A stretch of 64,000 bases of DNA from Atrina japonica (GCA_030159075.1 BROG01000342.1:248001-312000); one strand, 5' to 3'. Positions 1-11,770 are shown, counted from the first letter of the stretch. Made by a program: numbers and translations. The notes: generated from the letters alone by a model not told the origin.

Positions 1-560
1 AATCCTATTGACGATTGCATGACTTGAGCTCGATATCATATTCTATAGGGTTATCACAAACATACCAAAAGCTAAGATTTTCACTCTCTTTGACACACTG
101 AAGTCGATACTGTCCGGTGTGCCAGTTTGACTCCATTTCCGATAAATTAATAATAAGCTACACATACAAGCTAACTCCTGTAGATTTTGTTTTCTTTTCC
201 TCTCATTAGTAATGAAATTATTTTTTTTTCGTTTCGTGTAGTTTCATACTGTTGCTCTAAAACTTTCTCGTCCGCTGTAAGAACATTACCTTCTGAGACG
301 TACTTGGTGAAATACTTCGTATCCATGATAGGAAAACAAATTAATTGTATCATGTTTCCGAGTGTCCTCCGTACATTTCTGTTATTTACACCATTACCTT
401 TCAAATACCAACGATTCATACGCATCAAGTTCTTCCAACTGTATTATACGGTTTAAACTATCTTTAGATGATGTGCAAAATGACGATGACTGCATGACGT
501 CACGAAAATTTTGACAAAAGAATTTAAGAAATGTGTCTATCAGTTCACATTTACTAAATA
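1..560 (-). pseudogene. Decayed BTB/BACK/PHR gene fragment (BTBD3/6-like)
   Basis: This stretch aligns base for base with the second exon of the intact gene downstream (about 1335-1930) on the same strand. It covers the BACK domain and the start of the PHR domain and is cut by the window edge. Residues such as IQLICFPIMDTKYFTKYVSE and EQQYETTRNEK are readable. A deletion of about 38 bp near 400 removes the segment equivalent to the AKKWAEYQC region and shifts the frame. A 6-bp in-frame loss sits near 265, and a further shift after NEK leads to a stop. No BTB exon precedes it. It is therefore a dead, partial tandem copy. Similarity fades at about 560. Confidence 0.85.
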
Positions 561-1062
561 AATAAAGAATTCATTCAAAATTAAGTTTCATGTTCTTAGG
601 AATTCTGTTTTGTTCCGGGTACAGGGGACAATGAACTTTGTAATCAGATACCTTTAGGAAGTTGATTCCAAATGTATTAAGTTATGAGTACCGTTTCACA
701 TCGTGCGTCTAACTTTAGGGTGCCTATCGAAAACAATACGACGGATGATATGAATATAAATAGGAATAAATTGTAACCCCGTGACGGAACCCTTTCAGCA
801 ATGTCAAATATCGTATTGTCATGGGTACGTACATATCGGAAACAGCTGTATGTGATAACTGAATAAACTAAACCAGCACGTAAAGAAAAGGCATGTTAAA
901 TCATTATTATCAAATATCGTGTCAAACATTTCTATCGTTCAGTTTTTATTTTATTTACAAATTAGATTTTTAAATATGTATCTTTTCATATTCAAGTCAT
1001 TAGAAAATGTTGCATAGTTTGTTGAATTTAACGTAGATAATGTAAATGTATGTGTCATTTGC
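561..1062. other. 3' flank of the BTB gene, no gene seen
   Basis: No coding signal. On the minus strand, two overlapping AATAAA hexamers at 945-955 lie about 110 nt past the stop codon of the BTB gene and are plausible polyadenylation signals. The rest is AT-rich unique sequence. Confidence 0.5.
945..955 (-). promoter_or_regulatory. Candidate polyadenylation signals
   Basis: Two AATAAA motifs on the minus strand, one base apart in overlap, about 110 nt past the TAG of the BTB gene. Position and orientation fit a 3' end signal; no downstream element was verified. Confidence 0.4.
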
Positions 1063-2684
1063 CTAACTGTTTTTCGTAAAAATAATACCAGGTATTTGAC
1101 CAAGGTTAACACAGGTGTCATTATTCGGTTTGTCAGCTGTTGAAAACATAAATTCAACTCCATCAATGGTTACTGACGACGAACAGTTTTGAGTAACATT
1201 TGTTTGCGGTCCTATCATTTTGACCCAAGCTGTATATACGACATCTTTATCCACATACACACCATCCTTCAACATTATATTGAACGTTTTCTGACCTGTA
1301 GATGTCGTTATCTTTGTTTTTATTGTATCTAATACCACAGAGGATTTCATTAGTCGAGCCTCTATATAATAATTTTCAGGGTTATCACCGGCAAACATAA
1401 CAAAACCTAAGATTTTCACTCTCTTTGACACATTAAAGTTGATACTGTCCGGTGTGCCAGTTTGACTCCATTTATGAAAATAAAATAATGAGCTACGCAT
1501 ACAAACTAATTCCTGTACCTTTTTTTTTCTTTCCCTGTCCTTAGAAATGAAAATCAGTTTTTCGTTTCGTGTTGTTTCATACTGTTGCTCAAAAACTTCA
1601 ACTTTCTCTTCCGCTGTAAGAATATTACCTTTTGAAATGTATTTGGTAAAATACTTCATATCCATGATAGAAAATCGAATTAATTGTATCAAGTCTCCGA
1701 GTACCTTTCGTACGTTAAGGTCATTTACATCATTACCCTGTGACCTACATTGATACTCCGCCCACTTTTTAGCAGCTTCAAATACCAAAGATTCGTCCGC
1801 ATCAAGTTCGTCCGACTGTATTATAAGCTTTAAACTATCTTTAGATAATGTGCAAAATGACGATGACTGCATGACGTCACGAAAGTTTTGACAAATGAAT
1901 TGAAGGCATTTGTCCATCAGTTCACATTTATCAAATAACCTGGCGATATCTAAAGCTGTACAAGAGGAGACGACGGTAATACATGAAGATAGGAATTCCA
2001 TGCACTTGTTACAGATGTCGGTAATGCTGTATTTATCTGCTGCTAGTATGAGTGACGTCACATTGTTTTCATTGACCGTAACCTCCTCAGAATACAGATA
2101 ACTGAATTAACAAAACAAATGCATTTTCACTGCAGTCCCAATATAATGATTCAGGGATGCTAACAACAGGGATAATTAATTAGACACAAAAAATTTAAAT
2201 TTATTTACTTAATGTACTGCAATCAACTGACAGAAATATGGCATATATTTTGTCGGAAATATTACTTTAACTTACATGGAATAAAATACTTAAATGAACA
2301 TTTTTGAAAATAAAGAAACGGAAAAATTGCTGAATCGTTTTGACAGGATGATCGCTCTGTGTAGTTGATTTGATACAGTGTGCAGTGAATCTTTGATTGT
2401 TTCCGATAGAAAAATAATATTAATATTTACCGAAGTATTTCCTGGAAGATGTCCGATTCTATATCAGGAATGGTTATGGTGTCACCAGATTCAGCCATCG
2501 GTCCAAACAACATCGCATAAAAGACGGAGCTTCGACTTCCCAGAACATACTTGTGAGCAAGCACCTGCTTCCTGTTTTCACCGACCATAAACGTAACATC
2601 TGTAGACACACTGTTGGTTAACATGTACTGATTACACTCTTTTAAGCTCTTTCCTTCCTGCCAGCCAGCTTTCAGTGTTGCCAT
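1063..2684 (-). CDS. BTB/POZ-BACK-PHR domain protein, BTBD1/2/3/6 family
   Basis: Two exons: 2684-2431 and 2101-1063, giving 430 aa. The 329-bp intron starts GTAAAT and ends TTCAG, and it splits Arg85 (CG|T), so the protein reads across the joint as QEILRYLYSEEV, exactly the family pattern. Domains: BTB at about 20-120 (TDVTFMVG, LAHKYVLGSRSSVFYAMLFG), BACK at about 128-250 (DESLVFEAAKKWAEYQC), and a PHR-type beta domain at about 290-427 (KWSQTGTPDSINFNVS; C-terminal GQIPGIIF). Related proteins act as substrate adaptors for cullin-3 ubiquitin ligases in the cytoplasm; that role here is by family. The start ATG at 2684 precedes the BTB fold by about 20 residues, usual for short members. Length is slightly below typical BTBD6. 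A decayed copy lies just downstream. A 5' non-coding exon cannot be excluded. Confidence 0.9.
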
Positions 2685-2714
2685 TATAACTCTGCAAATA
2701 AATCAGGTCAATCT

Positions 2715-2870
2715 GTACGAGGATTTATAAGTAAAAAGGAAGATGTACCAATGGATATTCGAAACTATATAGTCATTAGAATACGACTGATTGGATATGA
2801 TAGAGATCTATTGCAAATCTCAAACGGGGTGGGGTCTGGTGTCCGAGTTCCCTGTTAGCATGTTACACCA
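2715..2870. repeat. Dispersed repeat fragment, 5' of the BTB gene
   Basis: Shares an ordered series of words with 18595-18730: a segment on 'gatgtaccaat', 'cattagaatacgac', 'attgcaaatctcaaa', 'gggg', 'ggtgt'. Divergence is high. It lies immediately upstream of the BTB start codon, so it may sit in the promoter or 5' untranslated region. Confidence 0.5.
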
Positions 2871-3004
2871 CTCCTAAATGTTCCACTGAAACCTCGCGTT
2901 GAAATGGTCATCAGTTAGTTTTAGATAAAAAAATATTTAACATTTAACACTTGATTTAACACATCATGACATAACATGACCTGAGCTGTCAGTTCCATCA
3001 ATAG

Positions 3005-3025
3005 TTTTTTTTTTTTTTTTTTTTT
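3005..3025. repeat. Poly-T tract
   Basis: About 21 consecutive T. It may be the tail of a minus-strand retroposon, but no body was recognised next to it. Confidence 0.8.
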
Positions 3026-3078
3026 GTGTTTTACTCGTTTTAGAACCTCTATCTATCATATGCATATGTGTGTATGTT

Positions 3079-3285
3079 GGGGCTGCCGTGACCGAGTGGT
3101 AAACCACGGAGTAACTTGCCTCTGGAACCTACGCTGATTTTATGAGAAAGTTTGCCAGTTTCGTTGCGAAAGGCAGTGGTCTCTTCCCAGGTACATTGTA
3201 ACATGGTTCTGCTCCTCCACCATTAAAATCTTGCCACCACCATATGACAAAAAATAGTTGAGTGTGGCGTAAAGCATTATTTTAA
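3079..3285 (+). mobile_element. SINE family B copy (tRNA-related)
   Basis: Shares order and wording with copies at 12075, 21670, 25021 and 46298: 'agtttgccag', 'ggtctcttcccaggtacatt', 'ctcctccaccattaaaa', 'gccaccaccatatgac' and the terminal 'ttgagtgtggcgtaaa'. The 5' end resembles the start of a class II (Leu/Ser-like) tRNA, 'gccgtgaccgagtggt'. The internal B-box region is deleted in this copy. It is non-coding. Confidence 0.7.
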
Positions 3286-4345
3286 AAATAATAATGTGTG
3301 TATGACTCCGATATGAGTCGATCTAATAGACACTGCTCAATACTAGATCATTTCATCTACGAAGATGAACTCATTTCATTCGCATACATTTTAGACAATT
3401 ACTGTGTAATTTTGGTAAATTTTTAAAAAGTGCATTATAGTAACAATCTAGGTAAAATATCTTAAATATATAATAATTTTCATGTATGTCCATCCTCTAA
3501 TTCACTCCGTTTTTCATATTGTACCTAACATCATATCATTCACTCATGTAATTTATTATCATGTATTATGCCAATGAGCCGTAAAACTTAAAGCGAATAC
3601 ACACTTACCTATTACAGTTAAAAGGGCCTACATACAAAACATTATCATTAATTCCTTTTATACTGAGGCATCTTTATGAAGTAGTATCTCATTTAGATTA
3701 TCGAATTCATTTTTCGTTTTGTAATTTTCACGTTTCTTATTTTCGGACTCTGAAATGATTTCTTATATTTTTGTAATCCATCGTATCAGACAATCTGCTG
3801 TATGATTGCATTTACCTGTATCAGCGTACGACAAATTAGTATCTATGTCAAACTACCTGAGATATCATAGACATATCTACTATGATCGGCCTATATCTAC
3901 CTGGAAAAACAAATAATCTTAAGATACGTTCCATCTCAGTCTACAAAAAAGTATTTTCCTTTATATAGTCTTCAATCAATACACCAAGTGATTGTAATTT
4001 AAATACCGTGTCAAAATCACAACTCCTTGTTTAATTAGTTACATAAACGTTCTTAACAGTCTTAGATACAAAAATATACTTCAAATAAAACTTTTCTATA
4101 CAAATATCTCGTATAAATTTACCAATCAATAGATACATGTGGGTTATATTTGAAACCGATATAATACTGTCCATTTTCCAAAAATGGGCGTTTACAGGGT
4201 AAACAGTTAACCTTGCTGTTATTTCATCGTTTAAAATGTGTACAGTACTTTGGAGTATTTAAAATATGCCTGTCACCTATGTTACGAATAACTCAAGACT
4301 GTACATGTTTACAAACATGTGCCAATTTATATCGTGTTAGATATG
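3286..4345. other. AT-rich non-coding stretch
   Basis: No supported gene, tRNA or named repeat. Frames are short and composition is uniformly AT-rich. Confidence 0.5.
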
Positions 4346-4347
4346 CA

Positions 4348-4473
4348 TCATAGGCGTCGGAACCGGGGGGGCTAGGGGCAAATATAGACATAGGACATAG
4401 ACGTTTCTGGCGTGTGTATGTGTTTTAAGTTGGTTAAGACCCCCCCCCTTTCAATTTGCTTCCGACGCTGATG
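4348..4473 (-). mobile_element. G-run MITE, copy 1
   Basis: A short non-autonomous element bounded by inverted ends 'cataggcgtcgga' and 'tccgacgctgatg'. Inside are a G run, 'ctaggggcaaat', 'cgtttctggcgtgtg', 'tgttttaagttggtt', a C run and 'caatttgcttccgacg'. This is the reverse complement of the copies at 22551 and 22947 with its centre shortened. The flanking 7-mers tatgcat and tgtacat are an imperfect target duplication. Confidence 0.7.
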
Positions 4474-4480
4474 TACATAC

Positions 4481-6070
4481 GGTTTCATGTCGACAACTAC
4501 GGTGTCGTATTCATTGATCCACGAGTTGTAACAATTACCAAAGTCTAAATCATTTATATACGAATTGTTTATTTTGTGATTCTTATTCATAATATTCTTA
4601 CTTACGTTTGGATAACGCCAGTTAAAGTTGATAATCGTAGTTGAACAATTCAACTGTGATGTTGTATGTAAGGCCCACGCAGAGCAAAGATGATACTTAC
4701 ATAAACTTGGGATTTCTACTTTCGTTTTCAATACGGTGAATAAGAAGGACTTTATTGTTCCGGAATTGATATGTTTACCGTAAAATTCATAGTAATGAAA
4801 TTAAATTGTATTCATTTTTGACATATTATTTCTGTTGTTCTTGCTAATTGTTTTATCATTTGCGGAAGTTTTTTTAAAAAAAAAAAAAAATCACATTGGC
4901 TCTTAAATGTTGTACTGTAAGAGTTATCCCGCTTTAGGCATTAAAATAATTTAATTAAAGATAAGAAACATGTTGTTTATATTAACAGTATAGATTTTAT
5001 TACACAAGTGCGCCTTACATGGGGATATATTTTTAAAATTATCATATGAATTATTTCTTTTCAGCTTCCATTCTTTGACAGAACAAAATAATCAATAAAA
5101 TTGTATTAAGTTCGATGGAGATAACTGTACGTAGAAGTAGTATACTCAATTAATCACTTAATTATGTAAAGGCCTTTTTCTGCGCGATACACACACCGGT
5201 TATATGTAACTTCTTTCTATCTAGGCCCCGGCTACCACATGTCCATACAAAAATATAATGAGTCAAGTCGTCTGATTAACAATTTATTTGTACAAACAGT
5301 ACACGAACGTCCAGACCAATCGCTTTCAGTGATATAAAAACTGCTAATGCCTAGAGCTCTCGTTCGTTCTCTTTTATATATGTAACAATATGAGGTACGG
5401 GAGAAAATACTTTATACGAAATTATATAAATGATGATATTGGTGTGCCTTGGAATAATAAATGTTGTGTACATACATGTAATTTGGAAATACGGGCAGCT
5501 AAAGTAAGTGATTTTGTAATTCGGCTACATAAATAATGTTGATAGTTATTTAGGTATAATTATGAAAGTGAATAATAGAAATTCTAAATTCAAGATTGAA
5601 ATTAGCTTTGATAATTAAATATACTATTTCGGACAATCAACTTATCAACATTTGTACAAAATTGAGCATAAATTGTAGCTGCGAAGTTATAAATGTCCAT
5701 TTTTGTCATTATCATCCTTGGTAAACAATGGATTGCAATGTTAAATGCTATAATGTATTAAAATTATACTAGTTTTTGGTTATTAAAGATTAGGTTTTGA
5801 TCGATTTTGATAAAATAATTGCCAGTAATTCTATAATTGTATGTTGCACAGATGTATAGAAGCTTCTGGAACTTTGGTGTTTGCTTATAAAAGCATCAAG
5901 GTTTCAAAAGTAGATGAGACCGAAAAGTGTGACCGATTTGAAAGCAATATAGAGAACGCCACTGCTCTCTGTTACATTGTTACCAATGCTGCATCTCTGC
6001 TAAATAAAACACTATACGATCATCGATGTTATTGATATCTGTAATAAGGGAGAAGGTTACATATATTCAA
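4481..6070. other. Non-coding stretch, no element recognised
   Basis: AT-rich sequence with short poly-T and poly-A tracts (about 4872-4890). No frame shows a known domain. Nothing more can be supported. Confidence 0.5.
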
Positions 6071-6082
6071 TACAGTCCTCCC

Positions 6083-6352
6083 TGGTATAACAATATAACA
6101 AATCTCAGATACCAAAGTATAAAACTTTAGGATGTCCAGGATACAGATACAAATCCGGCAAAAATGGACAAACATGGACTTCTGGGAACCAGGATTTGGG
6201 ATCAGGTGCCATGGAGGAGTAAGCATCCCCTGCCGACCGGTCACACCCACTGTGAGTCCACAGTCAAGTCCAATGAAATACGTGAGGAGTGTATCCTCGT
6301 CACAATTGGTACAGACGTCTCAGCAACCGCCAACGAAAAGGCAACTCAACAC
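6083..6352 (+). repeat. Dispersed repeat family R1, copy 1
   Basis: About 270 bp with ordered landmarks: 'cagataccaaagtataaa', 'ggatgtccaggata', 'aaaaatggacaaacatgg', 'ggaggagtaagcatcccctg', 'gaccggtcacaccc', 'gtgagtccacagtcaa', 'cctcgtcacaattggtaca', 'gacgtctcagcaac' and 'gaaaaggcaactc'. Further copies lie at 9385 (minus), 16088 (plus), 34712 (minus) and partly at 11668. It is non-coding. The frames crossing it are not conserved between copies. Confidence 0.8.
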
Positions 6353-6599
6353 AGACGGATAGTTTTGGACAATCTTCGCTTCTGCAGTTTTTGTCTACAA
6401 TTATAGTACTGTACTGATCATACAAGAGTTATATAATACGCCGTCAGTCCGTTATTAAGATAATTGTATATAGAATCGGTATAAGTTGCCTAAATACCAT
6501 ATATTGCACATTGTGGTAATAGGTATCGACAAACTTCATGGTAACGACTTTATATAGTAATACATTGTAGTTAGAAATAGTATAAGTTGTCTAAATACC

Positions 6600-6860
6600 A
6601 CAATATACAGTGAAACATCGATATTAATACCACCTATCTGACAAACTCAAAGTGGTCTGAATAGTGAGGTGTTCTCTTAAGTGAGGTTCTATACTTCTTA
6701 GATTCTTATCAAGACACCGACAACTTGTGGTCTGAAATGTGAGGGGTCTGAAATGTGAGGTGGTCCGAAATGTGAAGTGGTCTGAAATGTGAGGTGGTCT
6801 TAAATGTGAGGTGGTCTCTTAAGCTAGGTGGTCTTTAGGCGAGGTTCCACTGTAATAGTT
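6600..6860. repeat. Repeat with 17-18 bp internal tandem units
   Basis: Units of the form 'ggtctgaaatgtgaggt' occur about seven times between 6725 and 6830, some degenerate. They sit in a segment that begins 'agtgaaacatcgatatta' and ends 'ggcgaggttccactgta'. The layout of 'ggtct..ga' and 'accac..' words recalls the segments at 34130 and 63176 in complement. Non-coding. Confidence 0.6.
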
Positions 6861-7975
6861 ATTACACATAGTGATAAATGATATCGATAAACGTCATGGT
6901 AACGACCTTATATCTTCCCATGTATTCACATGTCCCTTCACGAATCATAAAAACGTTTTTAAATCATATTCCTTTGTGCAGGCTCGTGTGAATAGGGTTA
7001 AATATAAAATCCGTAAGAGTGTAATATAGCAGAATTATTACTTTAATATTGAAAGATTTTGTTAGGTAGACAGGAAATAATACAAAAAGTATTTTTATCC
7101 AACATTTGAGTAGATTATCTAGGGCATTTTATACATCTTTGAGATACTTTTTGCAATGTGCAATTTTTTTATCATTACATCACTCCAAATCAAATTTATA
7201 CATTCTAACGTCAAGTAAAGAAATTTCAAAAATGTTTGAAGGCTATGCGTTGGTAGATATGTTTCAGTTCCTTTTAGTTTGTGTTCAAGTATGTATGTAC
7301 TCACCTCATAACAAACAGATCACCAATCCTATCAAACGGTCACATCCACCGCGAGTCAAAAAGAAATAGAAACAAACAAAGAATAAATTCTTGTCACAAT
7401 TTGTATACAGTATTGTTAATTTTGATGCTGTTATCATCTTAGGCAGACTATACGCGTGGGTTTGCTACCCAATGTCAGCAACTTACTTTTAACAGTCCTG
7501 TATTAAACTATATATCTTAGCACAACTGTGGGACTGGTATGCGGGGTAATTTCCGCGCCATACTCATCGTCACGTATTTAGTGTAAATTATCCCAAGCTT
7601 AAATTACCATTTTACAGTAATATACCTTTTCACGAGTTGTTCCGACCCGTCTTGGTACGACATCATTGTGTGCACTTACAAAGAAAAAAGTGGGACAGTA
7701 TCACTTCTGATTAAGCAGTTTATCGTATACAAGACCTCGAATCAGTATACTATACATTGATAGGTGCCAAATTTCAAAAGAGCCTACGGAAAAGTACTTG
7801 TCAACGTTACAAGACATTTATCTAAACTATATTTCTCTCAGATGAAGTGACACAAGGTATTACTGAGTATCGCCATTGTAAGTATGACGATATCGGACGT
7901 GACCTTGGACTGTCTCTCTGTGTAAGTCACGTGATTTGAGAACAAACTGAACGAAGTGGAATAACTAAAGCATCT
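6861..7975. other. Non-coding stretch
   Basis: No gene supported. Two small frames on opposite strands overlap at 7106-7369; neither resembles a domain. Confidence 0.45.
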
Positions 7976-8245
7976 AACATCAGCCTGAGGTCAAACCTAA
8001 ATTACAGCAGAAGTATAAATCAAATCTAGTGGTACGACGTGGAGTAAGAATCCAGAGTCTGTCTGAGGTCACTCCAGATTAAAGCAGAAGTATCAATGAA
8101 TTCTAGTGCCACGGAGATTAGTAAGCATTTAACGACAGTCTGAAGTCATACCTAGACTGTAAGAGAAGTATAAATGAAATATAGTACCACGGAGAGGAAT
8201 AAGATTCCAGAGTCAATCTGAGATTACATCCAGAAGATTAAGTGG
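7976..8245. repeat. Degenerate ~77-bp tandem repeat, about 3.5 units
   Basis: Recurring order: 'gtctgaggtca', 'cctaaattacagcagaagta', 'aatgaaattctagtgccacg' and 'gagtaagaatccagag'. Units differ at many sites, so the array is old. Confidence 0.65.
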
Positions 8246-8289
8246 TCAAATACCATATAGACGAGTCAACATCCATTATCGAATATTGT

Positions 8290-8440
8290 AAATCCGCTCG
8301 CGAAAATAAAATTATTGCGTAATGAAGTATAGTAATTGTTTGACAAAATAGGCATACAAAATCGCGAAAATATCTTCTCGCGAATACATTTAGAACTTGT
8401 GTATCGCGAAAATAAAGTCCCGCGAAATCGTTCGGATTAA
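8290..8440. repeat. Short repeat with 'cgcgaaaata' words
   Basis: The motif (t)cgcgaaaata(aa) appears four times within 150 bp ('ctcgcgaaaataaa', 'atcgcgaaaatatc', 'tatcgcgaaaataaa' and 'cccgcgaaat'). It is probably a small interspersed repeat or MITE remnant. No terminal repeats were resolved. Confidence 0.5.
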
Positions 8441-9384
8441 CAGTTAGTAACCAAATATATCAGTTAGTCAAAATGATCAACAGGACTATATATAGAGTTT
8501 GTAATTATTATAACTGGAAACATGAGATGAGCATAATACAAATAAGTCAAATCTGCGACATAATGACTTCAAACAATATTTCTAATATTCTTGGGTAAGC
8601 AAGTTGTTTACCTCCATGAGTATTAAATTATCGTTCGTTGCAAATACACTAGCAAAGAGATAATCTTTGTATATCCCTGTGATAATATTATAATATCAGA
8701 AAGATTTATAGTCTTACATGAGTATGTCGTGTAGATAAGGGGATGTCAATCCCAGTGGGAGGAATCTGGTTTTCCAATCTGAAGGTTGAGATTCCCCTTT
8801 ACACTCAAAACACCCTCATGTTTGATTTATGCACGTTTATAAAATCTGACGTTTAAAATTCTCATTAAATAGAAACCATACGTTATAAAATTAAACTTTA
8901 ACGTCATAGCACGTGTAGCTTGTCTACATCCAAGGATGTGGACAGGGAAATCCTGGCTTGACAAAATGCTACATACCCCTGCCCAAGGTAGGGACAAAAA
9001 AGTTTTTTTTAAATAACAAGTAGAATAAATTATAATCCCTGTAAACGAAATGCGCACTCCCATAAGACATCGGACTTTGTAGACAAGATAAATAAAAGCG
9101 CTTTTATCCGTAGGGCATGAACGATATGAACGGTTTATGAACGATCATAATAGAGTAAAATATGATATGGTTGTCAAAAACTATCACAATGATTTCATCA
9201 CACATCCGGATTACTGTACAGTGTATAGATGAAAGAAAGATGTTGATGTCTACAGAATACAGACAGGTTATTTATAACAATGTCACCGCGGTCTGTGGAC
9301 CAGTGAAGAAAAAAGCCCAAATAAAATGGGTTCGAAAACCGCGTTTAATGTCAACGTTCCGCAAATTTGACGGTCTGTATAATA
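8441..9384. other. Non-coding stretch
   Basis: No gene recognised. A frame at 8827-9063 (minus) and one at 9162-9452 (plus) overlap repeats or lack domain features. Confidence 0.45.
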
Positions 9385-9680
9385 GGCTTGTTTGCGACTA
9401 CTCTGTTTCACTAAGTGAAATGTTAAGTTGCCTTTTCGTTGACGGTTGTTGAGACGTCTGTACCAATTGTGACGAGGATACACTCCTCACGTGTTTCATT
9501 GGACTTGACTGTGGACTCACGGCGGGTGTGACCGGTCGACAGGGGATGCTTACTCCTCCATGGCACCTGATCCCACCTCTTGGTTTCCAGAGGTCTGTGT
9601 TTGTCCATTTTTACCGGATTTGTATCTATGTCCTGGACATTCTATTGATTTATACTTTGGTATCTGAAATTTTTTACATT
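9385..9680 (-). repeat. Dispersed repeat family R1, copy 2
   Basis: Reverse complement of the unit at 6083, with an additional outer part shared with 16088 and 34712: 'tgtttcactaagtgaaatgtt'. It holds 'ggtcgacaggggatgcttac' and 'tgatttatactttggtatct'. This unit recalls a repeat common in oyster genomes (recollection, not searched). Confidence 0.8.
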
Positions 9681-9972
9681 TGAACACCGACATGATCTAA
9701 CAGATGGGCAACGAAAAACCATGTCTAATATCTTTCTCAAGGAAGTGGTTTCAAATTTTGGAGTGACACAAAACATAATGAAATATTTTGCAAAAGGAGA
9801 AACGCATAATAGATCTTTCAGAATTTTAATATATGTATTTTGGATCCAACTTTTTCAATTACAAATATAGATGTTCATTCAAAACGTTTTTGATTGAAAG
9901 GAGAACGTTCTATTCTATCGAGATTGATGAATAAAAGTCAGTTGATCACAATAAAATATACTTCCGGGGACA

Positions 9973-10973
9973 TTAAAGATAGTATTGTGTATGACCACCT
10001 CGCGCTGCCAAGACTGCTCTGCATCTCCTTGGCATGGACTCGATCAATCATCTTACGTTGTTGCGTGGAACTGCTCGCCATTCTTGTTGCAACATTTGTC
10101 GGAGCTGATCAAGGGTCTAAGGCGGAGGCTGACGCTGGCTCACAGGTTTATCCAGTTGGTCCCATAGATGTTCAATAGGATTCAAGTCTGGTGATTTGGA
10201 AGGCCATGGTAGCACATTGATGTTGTTCTGCTCAATGTTGTCCATTGTTAAACGTTCTGTATGATGCCTAGCATTGGCCTGCTGGGTTAACTCCCTTTGT
10301 TGGTCAATAACACGCATAAAGTGAGGCTGGAGAATTTCGTCTCTGTACCTTTCAGCCGTTAAATTACCCGGAACATGTATCAGTTCTGTTTTACGGTAAT
10401 AAGAGATAGTCGCCCACATCATGACACTACCTCCACCGAAACATTTCACTTCGTGAACACACGGGGAAGCAAAACGTTCATTCCTGCGCTGGTACACACG
10501 AGTTCTTCCATCACGTTTCTGAAGTAGAAAACGGGATTCATCGCTGAACCAGATTCTTCGTAGTTGCGGAATGTCCAGCCCCTCAATCTGTTGCACCATC
10601 GAACTCTTTCAGGTCTGTGTATTGGCTTCAAAACGGGTTCAAAATACGGTCTCCAGGGTCATGTTGTCGGAGTCGGTTGCGGACTGTTTGCGAGCTAATT
10701 CTTGGCAATCCTGGTATTCAAACTGCAGTGGCCGATGCGGCAACGTTTCGATTCCATAGATCAAATACCCGGATGTAGCGACCTTGTCCAGGAGTCGTGA
10801 TGCGAAGTTGTCCACTCTTCGGGCGGTCATTAGCCAGTCTGCTGGTATCTATTCCACAGTCGTGAAATTGTGCTCTGATTAACATTTTCAGTTCTTGCCA
10901 CTTCATTTTGGGACACTCCGGCCTGGACACGGCCGATGACGATATTTCGAGTAGCAGGGTCCAACTTTGGCAT
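9973..10973 (-). pseudogene. Tc1-like transposase, inactivated
   Basis: Read on the minus strand from ATG at 10973 (MPKLDPATRNIVIGRVQAG, then QNEVARTENVNQSTISRLW) to a TAA at 9973-9975 (RRCRAVLAARGGHTQYYL). The whole span is about 1 kb, the size of a full Tc1-type transposase (about 330-340 codons). Helix-turn-helix, then DDE catalytic region: WFSDESRF carries the first Asp, PWPSKSPDLNPIEHLWD is the third block. The second block reads QQANARHH, where the family has QQDNARPH, so the second catalytic Asp is lost. At least two frame shifts (near 10830 and 10620) and a stop near 10115 break it. Flanking inverted repeats could not be identified. Confidence 0.9.
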
Positions 10974-11087
10974 TAAATCTTCAAACTTGGTTCTTTTATA
11001 CGCGATAGTTAAACAGATGAGTTGACCACAAAATTCATGTGAAAAACGTTAGCAAAATTTCGCGGTAATAACGGTGATACTGTATAC

Positions 11088-11272
11088 AGGCTTATTTTCG
11101 CCCCGTGTTATTTTCGCCCCTTAATGCACTTGCAAACGGTTTTCACCCGTTTTAAATTCGCCCAGACTTTTATTAGTAAAACAAGACGAATTTTGAAATC
11201 GTCCACTGACGATAAGGGCGAAAGGGGCGAAAATAAAACGGGGCGAACATTTCCCTGTAAACAGTATTCATT
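11088..11272. mobile_element. Small MITE with long TIRs
   Basis: About 185 bp. Left arm 'tactgtatacagg' then 'ttcgccccgtgttattttcg'. The right end is its inverted complement, 'ttccctgtaaacagta' with 'cgaaaataaaacggggcg' inside it. The centre has 'cccgttttaaattcgcccag'. No coding capacity. The element lies next to the Tc1 remnant but its ends differ from Tc1 ends. Confidence 0.75.
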
Positions 11273-11667
11273 TTAGCAAGTCGTATGGCCCGTGTTGCAG
11301 CGAGCTTAATTAAATGAACAGACCTTTAAAGTTGGAAACTTACCTGTAAAAATCAAAGATGCAATTGACCGTATCATTTTACCTGGTAAAATACAGATTT
11401 TGTGGTTTGCTTCCTTATCATAATCACACGTGACTTCTCGAACACTCCTAATCTTGTTGCCATTTACTCTTTCAAGTACCATAGCCTATGTAATATACGG
11501 AAGGCTATGCACATTTATTGCACAAAGTTAGTTGATCAGTCTAGTGTTTTATTTGTCATTAAGCTTTTTTGCAGGTAGTGAATACACGTTTACGTCAAAC
11601 GTTTTTGTTACGGAAACGACGCTTTGAGAATCTTTGTCTAAATGTTTACTATTATTTAAAGGGGTAT

Positions 11668-11770
11668 TAGCTGTGTTTACCAATATAAAAAGTCTCAGAT
11701 ATCAAGATATATATCATTAGAATGTCCAGGATATAGGTACAAATCTGGTTTAAAAAATTGACAAATTCGG
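11668..11770 (+). repeat. Partial copy of repeat R1
   Basis: Only the outer third is present: 'accaatataaaaagtctcag', 'tatcaagatatata', 'agaatgtccaggatat' and 'gtacaaatctgg'. Similarity to 6083 stops at about 11770. The surrounding 11273-12072 has no gene; short frames here are AT-rich and unremarkable. Confidence 0.6.

Noticed and set aside
4372..4731. A 119-aa minus-strand frame
   Set aside because: Its 3' part lies in the G-run MITE and the rest has no recognisable motif; chance frame.
6132..6406. Two overlapping plus frames near 6.2 kb
   Set aside because: They lie in repeat R1; other copies (9385, 16088, 34712) do not conserve these frames.
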